64,000 nucleotides of DNA from Muribaculaceae bacterium (GTDB lineage: Bacteria; Bacteroidota; Bacteroidia; Bacteroidales; Muribaculaceae). Position numbers and translations under genes: made by a program. This document shows, piece by piece, positions 9,085 to 17,428 of the stretch; within the stretch, counting starts at the first letter, position 1, and the number at the start of each line of letters is the position of its first letter. The notes beneath the pieces were generated by a model. It saw only the letters and a program-made list of their open reading frames with translations, made no database searches and had not been told where the DNA came from. The stretch is taken from assembly GCA_017548365.1 (NCBI GenBank), contig JAFZAC010000044.1, positions 19,675 through 83,674 on the forward strand. Reading direction: 5' to 3'.

Positions 9085-9819
9085 TCATCGCTTATTTGAA
9101 CAGAAAAGGCGCAGCACTTGGCGAGGAGCTTTCCCTGATGGATGTAGATCACTCTTATAAAAAATAAGATTGCCTTGCTCATCAATATCATAATCTATGT
9201 AGCACCTATCGCTCCATTCAAAGCGTTTCACGCGATTCCCAGTGTAAATCTGGAAGCCACTAAAATCTTTCATATTGCCGTCTTCGTTGAAAATGGCATT
9301 CATTACATCATGAGAAACCTCCAGCTTTATCTCACTCCCTTCATTCAATGAGGAAAACACTTCAGTGGACACGGGAAACGACAAAATGCCATTGTCACCA
9401 TCAATCAATGTGGGCAGAATAAAATGAGAAGGAATCTCTTCGAAAGAATCAGCCTCTGCCAAGATTAACGCTTGCTCTTTGGACACATAAATGGGTTTGT
9501 CGAACACATAAGCCTCATTGACCTCATAGAGAAATCCGTGCCTCATAAGATTATTGCCCTCAAACTTGATTAGACATGAAACCACCACATAACCTATAAC
9601 GGCTTTTGTTGGCAGCAAATTAGGTAGAACGCCAAAGAGTTGTTGGTTTCTCAGCATTTGTATCTGCTCAATCGAGCGTTCTGAATTTAATACTTGTTCG
9701 TCCGCATAGATATACACACAGTCGAACTTTTCAAGTTGTGCATCTGAATGCACAAGTCTCAGCACACCAGCGCAAAGTTTAGACGCATAGGGCTGCGGGA
9801 TAAATTCAATTTTACCCAT
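9085..9819 (-). CDS. ASCH/PUA-like domain protein at the end of the packaging operon
   Basis: I chose the ATG at 9819 (244 residues); the longer frame to 9894 adds 25 residues that do not look like protein. The start, with FIPQPYASKLCAGVLRLVH, followed about 30 residues later by an FDCVYIYAD strand and then by IGYVVVSCLIKF and an EVNEAYVFDKPIYV block, resembles the ASCH domain (QPW/YA..I..G then a 'G..V' strand and a final 'Pi'). ASCH domains are RNA-binding PUA-like folds, some with nucleoside-modifying or ribonuclease activity, and recur in phages. The C-terminal half (about 140-244) is unassigned. The match is by eye and uncertain. Confidence 0.4.
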   Translation of the reverse strand: MGKIEFIPQPYASKLCAGVLRLVHSDAQLEKFDCVYIYADEQVLNSERSIEQIQMLRNQQLFGVLPNLLPTKAVIGYVVVSCLIKFEGNNLMRHGFLYEVNEAYVFDKPIYVSKEQALILAEADSFEEIPSHFILPTLIDGDNGILSFPVSTEVFSSLNEGSEIKLEVSHDVMNAIFNEDGNMKDFSGFQIYTGNRVKRFEWSDRCYIDYDIDEQGNLIFYKSDLHPSGKAPRQVLRLFCSNKR

Positions 9820-9975
9820 ATTAATTTCTTTTTTTGTGAAACAAAATGATGCCTTTTCACACTTCAAAAAGGCAATCCACAAGCGAAATAACACAATCCC
9901 TTTTGCGTAACTTTTTGCATTATCATGAAAAGTGAAAAAAATAACACGAACGTGTCATCTCTTTACTACTCAAAT

Positions 9976-11607
9976 TTATAGGACACCGCTGGAATTTATA
10001 CCAAAACTATCTCTATAAGGAAATTTCTCACAACCGATATAAAGAGTGTCAAAAGCATCTGTTCCATCGGTGCGATGCTGGAGCAGATCTTCCTCCGTTT
10101 CTGCAAGTTTTTCTCCACCTTTATCCTTGCGAAATCCATTCCGTCCTCTTGTGACTCCAGCCGTTTGAATCGACAGTATCAAGTCATCATTATTTTGGCG
10201 GTTGAAGAATGGCATTAGCCTTTGTTTTCCAGCGAAACCTTGATTTATCAGTAGGTATTTCTCATCGTGGCGCATGGGATTGCCGAGGTTTATGTCCTCC
10301 ACTTGCCATCCGTGCCGTTCAAACTCATGGCACACCACCCAGTGGAAGTCCTGCTCATTTACTGCATAGTTCCCACCAAGAGCCGTGCTGTCATAGTAAT
10401 ATACCACAGTTTTATTCTCATGATTGACATAGTAGCGGCAGAAGTCATCAATCAGCGCAGGAATCTTACGTTCAAACTTTGTGTAGAATGACTTTATCAC
10501 ATTCAGCCTACGGCCATCAGGTTGTCCAGCCACAATCCAGTTTATATTAGCGTTATAGTCCATCCCTATGCAGATTGGAGCAAGACTATTAACGTCCTTG
10601 TCTGCTCTGCTGTCAACCTGCAATGGGTCGAACTCATAACCCAAACTATCCAAATAATCAAAGTCGCTTGCGTTGTATTTATGACCCTCCCTCATCGACG
10701 AGTAGAAACCATCCTTGGCGATTCCTATTCTTTGACATAGAATCGAGGTCTGAAAAGTCTTTGGTGTAAGGTCACGCTTCATCTGCTTGATGTATGACTC
10801 CCCAAGCAGCTGCAGGTTCTCAATCGATGAGTACTCTTTGTAGTACACCGCCACTGACCGCATACGGTTCAGGTTGCGGTCCAACCTACGGATGTACTTC
10901 CTCAGATAGTTTGGAACATCGAAGCCTTTCTCTTTGAATGAGCGTACACGTTCCTTAACCTTCCAGATCTCATAAACAGTACCCTCGATAGCTTCTATAA
11001 GCTCAGGATCCATCTTGTCTTTGTAGTGGAGGAACCACGAACCCTTTTGAGTCTGCGGCATATCAGAAAGAATCATCACAGAGTGATTGTACGAATGACT
11101 GCCGAAGTACGACTTGATTCCGCCGTTTGCTGGAAGCGTCTCATCTTTTAGACGCTCGTAGTCAATAAACTTCGCCTCATCGATAAGGAGCCACGAGAGC
11201 GTCAGCGAGTTCGAGCTGCCTGGTCTGTCCTGTGATATAAGAATGGCACAAGAACCATTATAAAATGAAATCACATGCTCATATTCCGCTGGCTCTATTA
11301 TTGGCTTGCCGAATGATTTTGGTGGCTTGCGCCCAATCACATAATGAATGCCATTGATATAGCCCCATCTTTTCCATGCTGCAAGCAGACCAGGTATTGT
11401 ATTCGTCAGACCATGTTTATATGTCGGTACTACTATGCCGCCAGTAGAGCCAGGCATTCTCTGCATATTACGAAGCACGAAAGGCGAAGCAATGGAATCC
11501 GTCTTTCCAGTGCGTCGCCCAGCCACTATCACGGTGGTATTGGCACCGATTAACTGAGTTAACCTCTGTGGCGTATTAAAGTATATCCTCTTCGGGTTTG
11601 CCATCAT
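9976..11607 (-). CDS. terL: Phage terminase large subunit
   Basis: A two-domain packaging motor. With the start at 11607 (543 residues), the ATPase domain has Walker A GRRTGKT at about 30-36 and Walker B LLIDEAKF at about 140-147. The RNase H-like nuclease domain has acidic residues in IGMDYNAN (about Asp350), YYYDST (about Asp406) and RTDGTDAFD (about Asp517). It cuts concatemeric phage DNA and drives it into the prohead at the portal. The ATG pair at 11604/11607 is preceded by GGAGG six bases upstream, which favours it over the ATG at 11658. It overlaps the preceding gene by 32 bp and is the last clearly phage gene; the portal gene that usually follows is missing. Confidence 0.9.
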   Translation of the reverse strand: MMANPKRIYFNTPQRLTQLIGANTTVIVAGRRTGKTDSIASPFVLRNMQRMPGSTGGIVVPTYKHGLTNTIPGLLAAWKRWGYINGIHYVIGRKPPKSFGKPIIEPAEYEHVISFYNGSCAILISQDRPGSSNSLTLSWLLIDEAKFIDYERLKDETLPANGGIKSYFGSHSYNHSVMILSDMPQTQKGSWFLHYKDKMDPELIEAIEGTVYEIWKVKERVRSFKEKGFDVPNYLRKYIRRLDRNLNRMRSVAVYYKEYSSIENLQLLGESYIKQMKRDLTPKTFQTSILCQRIGIAKDGFYSSMREGHKYNASDFDYLDSLGYEFDPLQVDSRADKDVNSLAPICIGMDYNANINWIVAGQPDGRRLNVIKSFYTKFERKIPALIDDFCRYYVNHENKTVVYYYDSTALGGNYAVNEQDFHWVVCHEFERHGWQVEDINLGNPMRHDEKYLLINQGFAGKQRLMPFFNRQNNDDLILSIQTAGVTRGRNGFRKDKGGEKLAETEEDLLQHRTDGTDAFDTLYIGCEKFPYRDSFGINSSGVL

Positions 11608-12214
11608 CCTGTTCCTCCATATTGAATAAGTCTGCCTCTTCAAGGTCAGCCTCCTCATACTCTATATCTTCGATGTCGATATTCTCTGCCCGGTATTTGT
11701 TCAGCAGCGTCCTAATCTTCTCACGGATGTTTGGAATAGGCTTGATACCAAGAACTGTCGGGTCATCAGTAGCAGTGAATGGCTGCACTACAATCATATC
11801 GTAGGGAACTACCTGCTCATCCTCCAGATCCACACGATTGAACTTGGCGTAAGATGAAGCTGCCTTCTCCATTGTCTTAGTATCCTTGCGTTTCTTCGCC
11901 ATCTGGAATGTTTCAAGAATCATCTCGTTATAGCGGTAGCGATGAAAGTCACGAGACGCAGACGCAAGGTGTGGCAGAAGTGCTTTTACCACCTTCAGGT
12001 CAGAGTATGCAGCTGACTTCTCTATCCCAAATCGAGCCATGGCATTCTCCACGAACTGTCGGTCTTTTGCATCGGGATTAGATAGGAACCAGTTATATTC
12101 CTCACGGATGCGCATGATGCGTGCCACCACCATGTCAGTGTAGCGCAATTCGAGATCCGACTTGGCAGTAAACAAGTCCTGCCTACATACATCTAATGTG
12201 CTAAGCTGTGCCAT
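11576..12214 (-). CDS. Probable terminase small subunit or packaging accessory protein
   Basis: A 212-residue protein immediately upstream of terL and overlapping it. It is helical, with a basic first half (residues about 25-120, rich in Arg, Lys and Tyr) and a very acidic tail (about 180-212, ending EEQDDGKPEEDIL). Position, size and an acidic tail fit a small terminase or DNA-packaging accessory, but I see no diagnostic motif. It starts one base inside the stop of the preceding gene (TAATG overlap), so the genes are translationally coupled. Confidence 0.5.
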   Translation of the reverse strand: MAQLSTLDVCRQDLFTAKSDLELRYTDMVVARIMRIREEYNWFLSNPDAKDRQFVENAMARFGIEKSAAYSDLKVVKALLPHLASASRDFHRYRYNEMILETFQMAKKRKDTKTMEKAASSYAKFNRVDLEDEQVVPYDMIVVQPFTATDDPTVLGIKPIPNIREKIRTLLNKYRAENIDIEDIEYEEADLEEADLFNMEEQDDGKPEEDIL

Positions 12215-12489
12215 TATTCATCGTCCTCCATGTCGAGTAGATTTCTGTGTGTATTCTCAATGGCAAGTGGCGAGCCAACCTGTGCCAGCATCATCTCCTG
12301 ATGGAGCAGTTTCACTTTGGAAGCAGCCTTGCCACGTCGATAGCGCAGACTAACCTCCGTATTATGGTCGGCGATGTCTGAGCGCAGCTGTTCAGCAGGG
12401 ACACCGAGTATCACTGCCATATCTGAAATCTTCAAGTAGATTGATGCGAACTGTTCAACCTGCTCTAACTCTTTATCTGTATATTCCAT
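12214..12489 (-). CDS. Small HTH-like protein in packaging operon
   Basis: The longest frame starts with TTG at 12495; the ATG at 12489 gives 91 residues. A helix-turn-helix pattern is visible at about 18-45 (YLKISDMAVILGVPAEQLRSD), followed by a basic helix (about 50-65). This is how many terminase small subunits begin, so either this protein or its 212-residue neighbour could be TerS, or the two may share the job. No further assignment is possible from the sequence. Confidence 0.5.
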   Translation of the reverse strand: MEYTDKELEQVEQFASIYLKISDMAVILGVPAEQLRSDIADHNTEVSLRYRRGKAASKVKLLHQEMMLAQVGSPLAIENTHRNLLDMEDDE

Positions 12490-12549
12490 AATCAAACTTC
12501 TTTTTCTGAATTCTTGTGCAAGCCGAATACAGAGGCATGCTTGCTTGAA

Positions 12550-13080
12550 CTATGTTGAGGCGCCGCCAAGAATGCGCGTAGCGAATAAGTCATTGAGAGG
12601 AACCGAATGATTAGTTATTAAATCTTGAATTTGTGAGTGTAGAGTATTGAATATATCGTTGTCCGTTGTTATCACAGCACTCTCACACCTGTTACCACGT
12701 GTTAGATTTTGAGACGTAATGATACTCACAATCTCTCCTTGCTCACTTTTCACCAGCAGCACCTTGCTGTGGTTGTCAGCAAGGTAAGTGGTATCAATAA
12801 CCTGCGTGATAAATGCCCATAGTTTCAGAGTCTTGTTTGTGGCTTTGTGGTCAAGCACCAGGTTAAACTGAGTGACCAGCCCTGACTTCTCAATAAAGTA
12901 GAGTCGTCGGATAAACTCCTCCGAGATTGAGAATGAAGTTTGCCACACCTCGCTTTTACCCAGCTGCTTCAGCACCCAATCAAGAATATCTGCCACCTGC
13001 AAGGCATTAGATAGATAAGCCTGATACGGTTTTTCCCGTATCGGCTTCAAATAATATCCTATATCTGCATTGCGTCTCAT
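12550..13080 (-). CDS. PLD-like phosphodiesterase-fold protein
   Basis: A 176-residue protein with one half of an HKD-type active site: HSKVLLV (His and Lys of HxK) followed about 20 residues later by TSQNLTRGNRCESAV, which matches the S-x-N and following Glu of the phospholipase D-like fold (roughly residues 104-140). Enzymes of this fold act as nucleases or phospholipases and need two half-sites; a single one implies a dimer. It is the reading-frame partner of the gene upstream (ATGA overlap at 13077-13080), so both belong to one phage operon. Its role in the capsid operon is unknown. Confidence 0.55.
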   Translation of the reverse strand: MRRNADIGYYLKPIREKPYQAYLSNALQVADILDWVLKQLGKSEVWQTSFSISEEFIRRLYFIEKSGLVTQFNLVLDHKATNKTLKLWAFITQVIDTTYLADNHSKVLLVKSEQGEIVSIITSQNLTRGNRCESAVITTDNDIFNTLHSQIQDLITNHSVPLNDLFATRILGGAST

Positions 13081-13811
13081 TCAAGGATGCCAATGTCTTT
13101 CAACTCATTTGTGAGTTTGTCAGTAGGACTGATCACTTGTTCATACCACGAGAGGATCTTACCCTTAAGTTCCTCCGTGGGCTTCTTGCTATATCGGTTC
13201 TTGTTGAGGTTAATCAGGTTCACCGCCTTTTTACTTTGCTCACGCAAATCCTCAGTCAGAACCTGCTCACCATCTGCACCGGTGTAATGGTCATAGATTT
13301 CCCAATTAGAGTGTAGTTTCTTATCGAGCGAGATAAGCTCTTTGAGGAATGGGTACCTCTCACTGTCAGGGCAAGGTGCGCTATCAAGAGAAAGCGATCT
13401 CAGCTTCAGATGCAGTTCACGCATCTTCTGCACGATAGAAAGGTTCTCGACATAGAGAGCCTGGACTTCATCAGGCAGTGAGTCATGGTCAGCACGCTTG
13501 CCAGCCTTAAACTCCGAAGTAGAGGCAGATTCCTTCTTTTCAAGGTGTCGTTTTTGCACTATGCCATCTACCTGACGCTGCATCTGTTCCACTTGCTCGT
13601 GAGTCAATTGAGCCAGTCTGAATTTCAACCGACGTTTCAGCTGATATACTATAAACTCCTCACTTTGACGAGTGCGTCGCATCGTCAGATTGCGGTACAT
13701 TATCTGGTTGCCTGTGAGTTTGAGCAGAAGCATTGCTCCCTCATTATAGTCACGTTCCGTTTCAGGCGTGTTCAGCCACTTTTGGACTCTTTCGGTAAAT
13801 TCATTATTCAT
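13077..13811 (-). CDS. Hypothetical helical phage protein
   Basis: A 244-residue charged protein, mostly helical, with a likely coiled coil over residues about 75-105 (RRLKFRLAQLTHEQVEQM...) and a basic region near position 105. No motif I recognise. It lies between the phosphoribosyltransferase-like gene and the PLD-like gene; the ATGA overlap with the latter shows co-translation. It could be a head-completion or packaging accessory protein, but that rests only on position. Confidence 0.6.
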   Translation of the reverse strand: MNNEFTERVQKWLNTPETERDYNEGAMLLLKLTGNQIMYRNLTMRRTRQSEEFIVYQLKRRLKFRLAQLTHEQVEQMQRQVDGIVQKRHLEKKESASTSEFKAGKRADHDSLPDEVQALYVENLSIVQKMRELHLKLRSLSLDSAPCPDSERYPFLKELISLDKKLHSNWEIYDHYTGADGEQVLTEDLREQSKKAVNLINLNKNRYSKKPTEELKGKILSWYEQVISPTDKLTNELKDIGILE

Positions 13812-13857
13812 ATTCCAAAATGTTCCAATGTTTCCAATTTTTTTATAACTATCAGTA

Positions 13858-14517
13858 TTATAGCTTGTTATTTATACAACTGTAGAAAACCACATTTTTC
13901 TTGAACTGAGTAAGCAGCTTCTTCATTCCAGCGAGAGTCATCCCTGTCGTCACGAAGTCGTCAAACACGATTATGTTGCTCTCTTTTGGAAGATTGTTAA
14001 TCTCAAACACTGCGTTTACACGTTGCTTGCTGTGACACAGTGCCACGTCCTCATAGAAAGGAATCCCCAGCGAGGCAGCTATGCGCTCACTAATCAGCGT
14101 CGCAAAGTTCTTCTCACGGTGTCTTCGTTTCGGTGAAGTGCATACAGCCCACGAGCCATCAGCTAGGTGGTAGCCCAGCGTCTCACTAATTACAGGAGTA
14201 ATATTCTCCGCAAAGAATGCGACCATATCAGGATCACCTTTGATGTCCGTCAGAGTGCGCCCATATATCGACTTCTTCCAGATTGAGATGAAGTCCACAT
14301 CCGAACGGCGAGTCAGACTCAGCTTATAAGTGAAGTCGCAGCGAGCCTCCACAGTCTTATCCCATGACTTCCGTTTATTCACTGCGAACAAGTCCTTCTG
14401 CAGTGCCTTGTTTTGCTTTGTCGTAACATCAACGACGAGAGAACCCTCACCGACCTCAGGGAACGTCAATTCGCTCAGTGTTCCCCTCATATCGATGGAT
14501 GTTCTCTCGTCTGTCAT
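13858..14517 (-). CDS. Phosphoribosyltransferase-fold protein (ComF-like) in phage operon
   Basis: The 219-residue protein has the type I PRTase signature near its C-terminus: four hydrophobic residues, two Asp and T-T-G (IIVFDDFVTTGMTLAGMKKLL, about residues 183-203), the PRPP-binding loop. The upstream CTSPKRRHREKNFATLISERIA segment resembles the ComF-type flexible region. The first 100 residues have no such match. Such enzymes use PRPP to make nucleotides, but ComF homologues act in DNA uptake or have lost activity. It is set between the structural 207-aa gene and the 244-aa gene in the capsid operon. Confidence 0.7.
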   Translation of the reverse strand: MTDERTSIDMRGTLSELTFPEVGEGSLVVDVTTKQNKALQKDLFAVNKRKSWDKTVEARCDFTYKLSLTRRSDVDFISIWKKSIYGRTLTDIKGDPDMVAFFAENITPVISETLGYHLADGSWAVCTSPKRRHREKNFATLISERIAASLGIPFYEDVALCHSKQRVNAVFEINNLPKESNIIVFDDFVTTGMTLAGMKKLLTQFKKNVVFYSCINNKL

Positions 14518-14534
14518 GATTCAGTTGTCAGAAA

Positions 14535-15158
14535 TTAGGGGTCTGCAGTGTCATCTTCCGGGTCACCGTCCACCACTGGCTGAGCCTGCTGCTGGTCGGC
14601 ATAGATGATACCATCCTCAGTTTCGATCTTACCTTGATAGAAAGGAGCCGGGCACTCATCGGTCGCCTCCACGTTCAGAGTCGTGCTTGTTGTGCCAGTA
14701 GCACCTTGTCCCAGGTCTTGCGCCACTGTTGACTTCACCTGCCATTTCTCGCTACCTACGACACGGAATTTTTTGCGTACAGTCTCCACGAGATATACGC
14801 AGTCGCAGTTGTTCACATAAGCAGAGAGTCCTGAAGCCTCCACGCCCACGCCTGGGTGAACAGCTGTCAGCTTGTTCAGCTGAGTCATCGATGGATATTC
14901 ACCTTGCGCCTCACTTGTGAGCTGTGACTTGTCGGGCAGGATGTCGATGAACTTCCAAGTAGCGTCAGCCACCAATTCAAAGTTTCCTGAATATGCTGCC
15001 GAAGTCAGGCGACCGTTCTGGTCACGTGTCAGAGTCGGCCATGAAACAATCTGGTCCTTGCTGATATAGTAGAGCCTACGCTTGATGCCAGGCAGCTCAG
15101 GCGTGCCTTGGCACCAGGCAAGAGACCTCTGTATTGGAGTACATGTTTGTCTAGGCAT
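14535..15158 (-). CDS. Putative phage structural protein (207 aa)
   Basis: This gene directly follows the major capsid gene. The N-terminal half has a Cys-rich opening, then LPGIKRRLYYISKDQIVSWP. The C-terminal part contains TATDECPAPFYQGKI-like and TTSTTLNVEATD-like strands, an arrangement seen in tail-tube or head-decoration proteins. The name remains open: it may be a major tail protein, which would be the only tail component in the element, or a capsid-associated protein. The 139-aa protein at 20203 shares an LPGIK start with it, which may be chance. Confidence 0.5.
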   Translation of the reverse strand: MPRQTCTPIQRSLAWCQGTPELPGIKRRLYYISKDQIVSWPTLTRDQNGRLTSAAYSGNFELVADATWKFIDILPDKSQLTSEAQGEYPSMTQLNKLTAVHPGVGVEASGLSAYVNNCDCVYLVETVRKKFRVVGSEKWQVKSTVAQDLGQGATGTTSTTLNVEATDECPAPFYQGKIETEDGIIYADQQQAQPVVDGDPEDDTADP

Positions 15159-15202
15159 AATGTTTCAGTTTTCAGTTGTCAGTAATCATTTGTCAGTTAG
15201 AA

Positions 15203-16168
15203 TCACGCTGCGAGTTCAACTACTTTCAGTTTCCGGTAGTCGATGCTCTCGAACTGCACGCCGAAGAACATGGTAGCGATGTAGGAGAGGATGAAAGGCT
15301 CATACTCCTTCACCATCACGCTCTCGATGTCGCTCATTTGGTCGAATCCCACCAGCATGTTGCTCTTGGGAGTCACGTGGATGAACTTGCTGTCAGCCTT
15401 GTTGAACAGAGGCACGATGTGAAGTTTTCCGTTGCTTCCTTCCACAGTATTCTGATAGAAGTCGTTGTAGAAGTTGATACCTCCGTGGGTGAGCAGCATA
15501 GCCTCGTTGTACTTGTCTGCGAAGTCCTGCGAGCAGTACATGATCAAGTCCTGCGAGCGCAGGCGAGGGTCGAGCGAATAGAGAATCTCCTTCGCGATGT
15601 CCAGAGCGTTAGAGGTGGTGATTTCCTCCTCCAGTTGCATGTAGTTCTTATTCTCTTCCGAGATAGTGCCAGCAGTGATTTCTGCCTGTGTGATGGTGTC
15701 AAAGCCGTCAAAGAGGTCTGCGGTGGTGTCACCGTTGGCATTACGCACGCCATTCCAAATGGCATCATTGAGTTTCTCAGAGAGACCTTTGGCGATGAGA
15801 GTAAGCACGTGAAGCGCAGTGGGAGCTCGCATCTGTCCGTCACCTTTAGTGGCTGCCATATAACCGAGGATGGTAGAAGCTGCCGAGTTAGGCTCGAACT
15901 TGCAGTGCACCGAACCCATGAAAGTCTCCAGGGTACGGTATTCCACGTTCAGGTTAAAGTCTGATGAGCGGCTAGGCTTGTAAGGAGCGAACTGCGCCGT
16001 TCCGCTGATGGTGCCCACATTCTCCTTGTAGCGGATGCCGGGGCGTGGAGTCATGTGCTGCAAGGTGTCGTGACAGCCGATGATGGGCTGATAGAGGAGT
16101 TCCTTGCGCCACTTAGTCGCCGCCTCCTGAAATTCAGAAAGCGGGATAGCAATAAGTTGTCCTGCCAT
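15203..16168 (-). CDS. Major capsid protein, HK97-like
   Basis: A 321-residue protein next to the prohead protease, with the layout of an HK97-fold capsid protein: an N-arm (about 1-60), a central P-domain region with a long helix (about 110-150: TALHVLTLIAKGLSEKLNDA), and a C-terminal part rich in beta strands and ending with IDYRKLKVVELAA. The last gene upstream on the same strand is the protease with a charged tail, a standard head-gene order (protease/scaffold then capsid). Assignment rests on size, composition and context. Confidence 0.75.
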   Translation of the reverse strand: MAGQLIAIPLSEFQEAATKWRKELLYQPIIGCHDTLQHMTPRPGIRYKENVGTISGTAQFAPYKPSRSSDFNLNVEYRTLETFMGSVHCKFEPNSAASTILGYMAATKGDGQMRAPTALHVLTLIAKGLSEKLNDAIWNGVRNANGDTTADLFDGFDTITQAEITAGTISEENKNYMQLEEEITTSNALDIAKEILYSLDPRLRSQDLIMYCSQDFADKYNEAMLLTHGGINFYNDFYQNTVEGSNGKLHIVPLFNKADSKFIHVTPKSNMLVGFDQMSDIESVMVKEYEPFILSYIATMFFGVQFESIDYRKLKVVELAA

Positions 16169-16221
16169 GATGTAGAATTAGATTTAAGGTAAAAGATTAG
16201 ATTTCAGTTGTCGGTGAGCCG

Positions 16222-17310
16222 TCAGGGAACCATGTTGAACAGTTCCTTTGCGGTGTTCACTGTTTTCACAAATCCCTCGAACTGCGAGGGTTCGTTCTGT
16301 TCGTGTGATGTCTCCACCACCGAGTTCGATTTCTCCGCAGGAGCCGCTTTCATTGCGTTCACCTGCTCTGCGAGTTCCTCGTTACGCTTGTCACGTTCAG
16401 CGAGTGCGTTCTCCACGCTCTCGATCTGAGCTGCTGACAGAGTAATGCCATCCTCGCCCACGGCGAAGTCCTCGATTCCGAGCACTGCGCCAACAGTTTT
16501 GAATAGTCTTTTCATTTCAACAGATTTTGCTTGTTCTTTTGGGTTGTTAGTAACTTCGGTTTCTGTGCTCTCATGCTCTTGATTCTCATCACTCGTTTCA
16601 CGTTTCACCTCGATGGGTTCAGCTTGGGTCTCGACTTTGTTAGGCTTGAAGATAGAAGTAAGTGCTGCGATGAACCTTGACAACAGCGACTCGTTCGTGT
16701 CCAGCGGGAGATTAGGAATCGGCATTCCTGCAGCCGCCATCGCACTGGCCACTGCATCGGTAAGGACCGGTTTCTCCTCGTTGAACTGAGTCACCTCGTC
16801 CACGAATCCCCATTCAAGAGCTTCAGCAGCAGTCAGCCATCCACCCTCACGCATCAGATCCAGGAGAGCCTCCTGCTTCTTGCTGCATTTACCTGCGTAC
16901 ATGTTCGCCACGTTGTTGTCCAGCTTGTTCAGGTCACGGATGGCCGCCTCGCAGTTGTCACGCACCTCTGCCAGCTGGTCAGCATTCAGCGAGCCCCACT
17001 CAAAGAACTCTGCGCTGCATTTGTGCACTAGGTACATTGCCGAGGAGTCCATGGAGATGTGCTTGGCACCGAGCGAGGCGATGGTCGCCGCGCTCGCGTT
17101 CATCCCCACGAAGTGCACGGTGACATCGCCATGCGCACGGAATGCGCTGGCAATCGAGAGAGCTGTCGCCAGCGAACCGCCGAGGCTGTCGATCAGCACG
17201 TTCACCGGTTTTCCCTCGTTCCTGGCAAGGATATAGTCCACGTAGTTACGGTCAAAGTCACAACCGCCCACGTACCCCTTCAGATGAAGGTGGTAATTTG
17301 TGTTTTTCAT
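16222..17310 (-). CDS. ClpP-type prohead protease fused to scaffold-like tail
   Basis: The first 200 residues match the Clp-protease/S49-type head maturation proteases: an N-terminal strand, IDSLGGSLATA (residues about 40-50), the Ser nucleophile in GMNASAAT (Ser73) and His in MYLVH (His96). Residues about 215-362 are highly charged and low in complexity (KVETQAEPIEVKRETSDEN and similar), as in phage proteins where protease and scaffold are one polypeptide. It cleaves scaffold and capsid N-arms during prohead maturation. It is the first gene of the capsid operon, with a TAAATTTG box at 17335-17342 just upstream. Confidence 0.85.
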   Translation of the reverse strand: MKNTNYHLHLKGYVGGCDFDRNYVDYILARNEGKPVNVLIDSLGGSLATALSIASAFRAHGDVTVHFVGMNASAATIASLGAKHISMDSSAMYLVHKCSAEFFEWGSLNADQLAEVRDNCEAAIRDLNKLDNNVANMYAGKCSKKQEALLDLMREGGWLTAAEALEWGFVDEVTQFNEEKPVLTDAVASAMAAAGMPIPNLPLDTNESLLSRFIAALTSIFKPNKVETQAEPIEVKRETSDENQEHESTETEVTNNPKEQAKSVEMKRLFKTVGAVLGIEDFAVGEDGITLSAAQIESVENALAERDKRNEELAEQVNAMKAAPAEKSNSVVETSHEQNEPSQFEGFVKTVNTAKELFNMVP

Positions 17311-17334
17311 AGGTTTAGATAAATTTTACTGCTA

Positions 17335-17342
17335 CAAATTTA
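17335..17342 (-). promoter_or_regulatory. Promoter -7 box for the capsid operon
   Basis: Reads TAAATTTG on the minus strand, 25 bp before the protease start codon. A convincing -33 box is not seen. It is back to back with the Schlafen-like gene promoter 60 bp away. Confidence 0.45.
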
Positions 17343-17400
17343 TAATGGATTTTGCAGCATTTAAAAGACAATATTTCGCCAACCTTATTCAAATTATTTG

Positions 17401-17408
17401 TATATTTG
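17401..17408 (+). promoter_or_regulatory. Promoter -7 box for the Schlafen/AlbA-type gene
   Basis: TATATTTG, matching TAnnTTTG, followed by CAACC and the start codon at 17429. It lies in the reading frame of the longer upstream extension, which argues for the shorter start. Confidence 0.5.
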
Positions 17409-17428
17409 CAACCTTAAATGAAATAGTT

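Noticed and set aside
15176..15964. 262-aa plus-strand ORF opposite the capsid gene
   Set aside because: It is the antisense shadow of the major capsid gene and has no domain or promoter.
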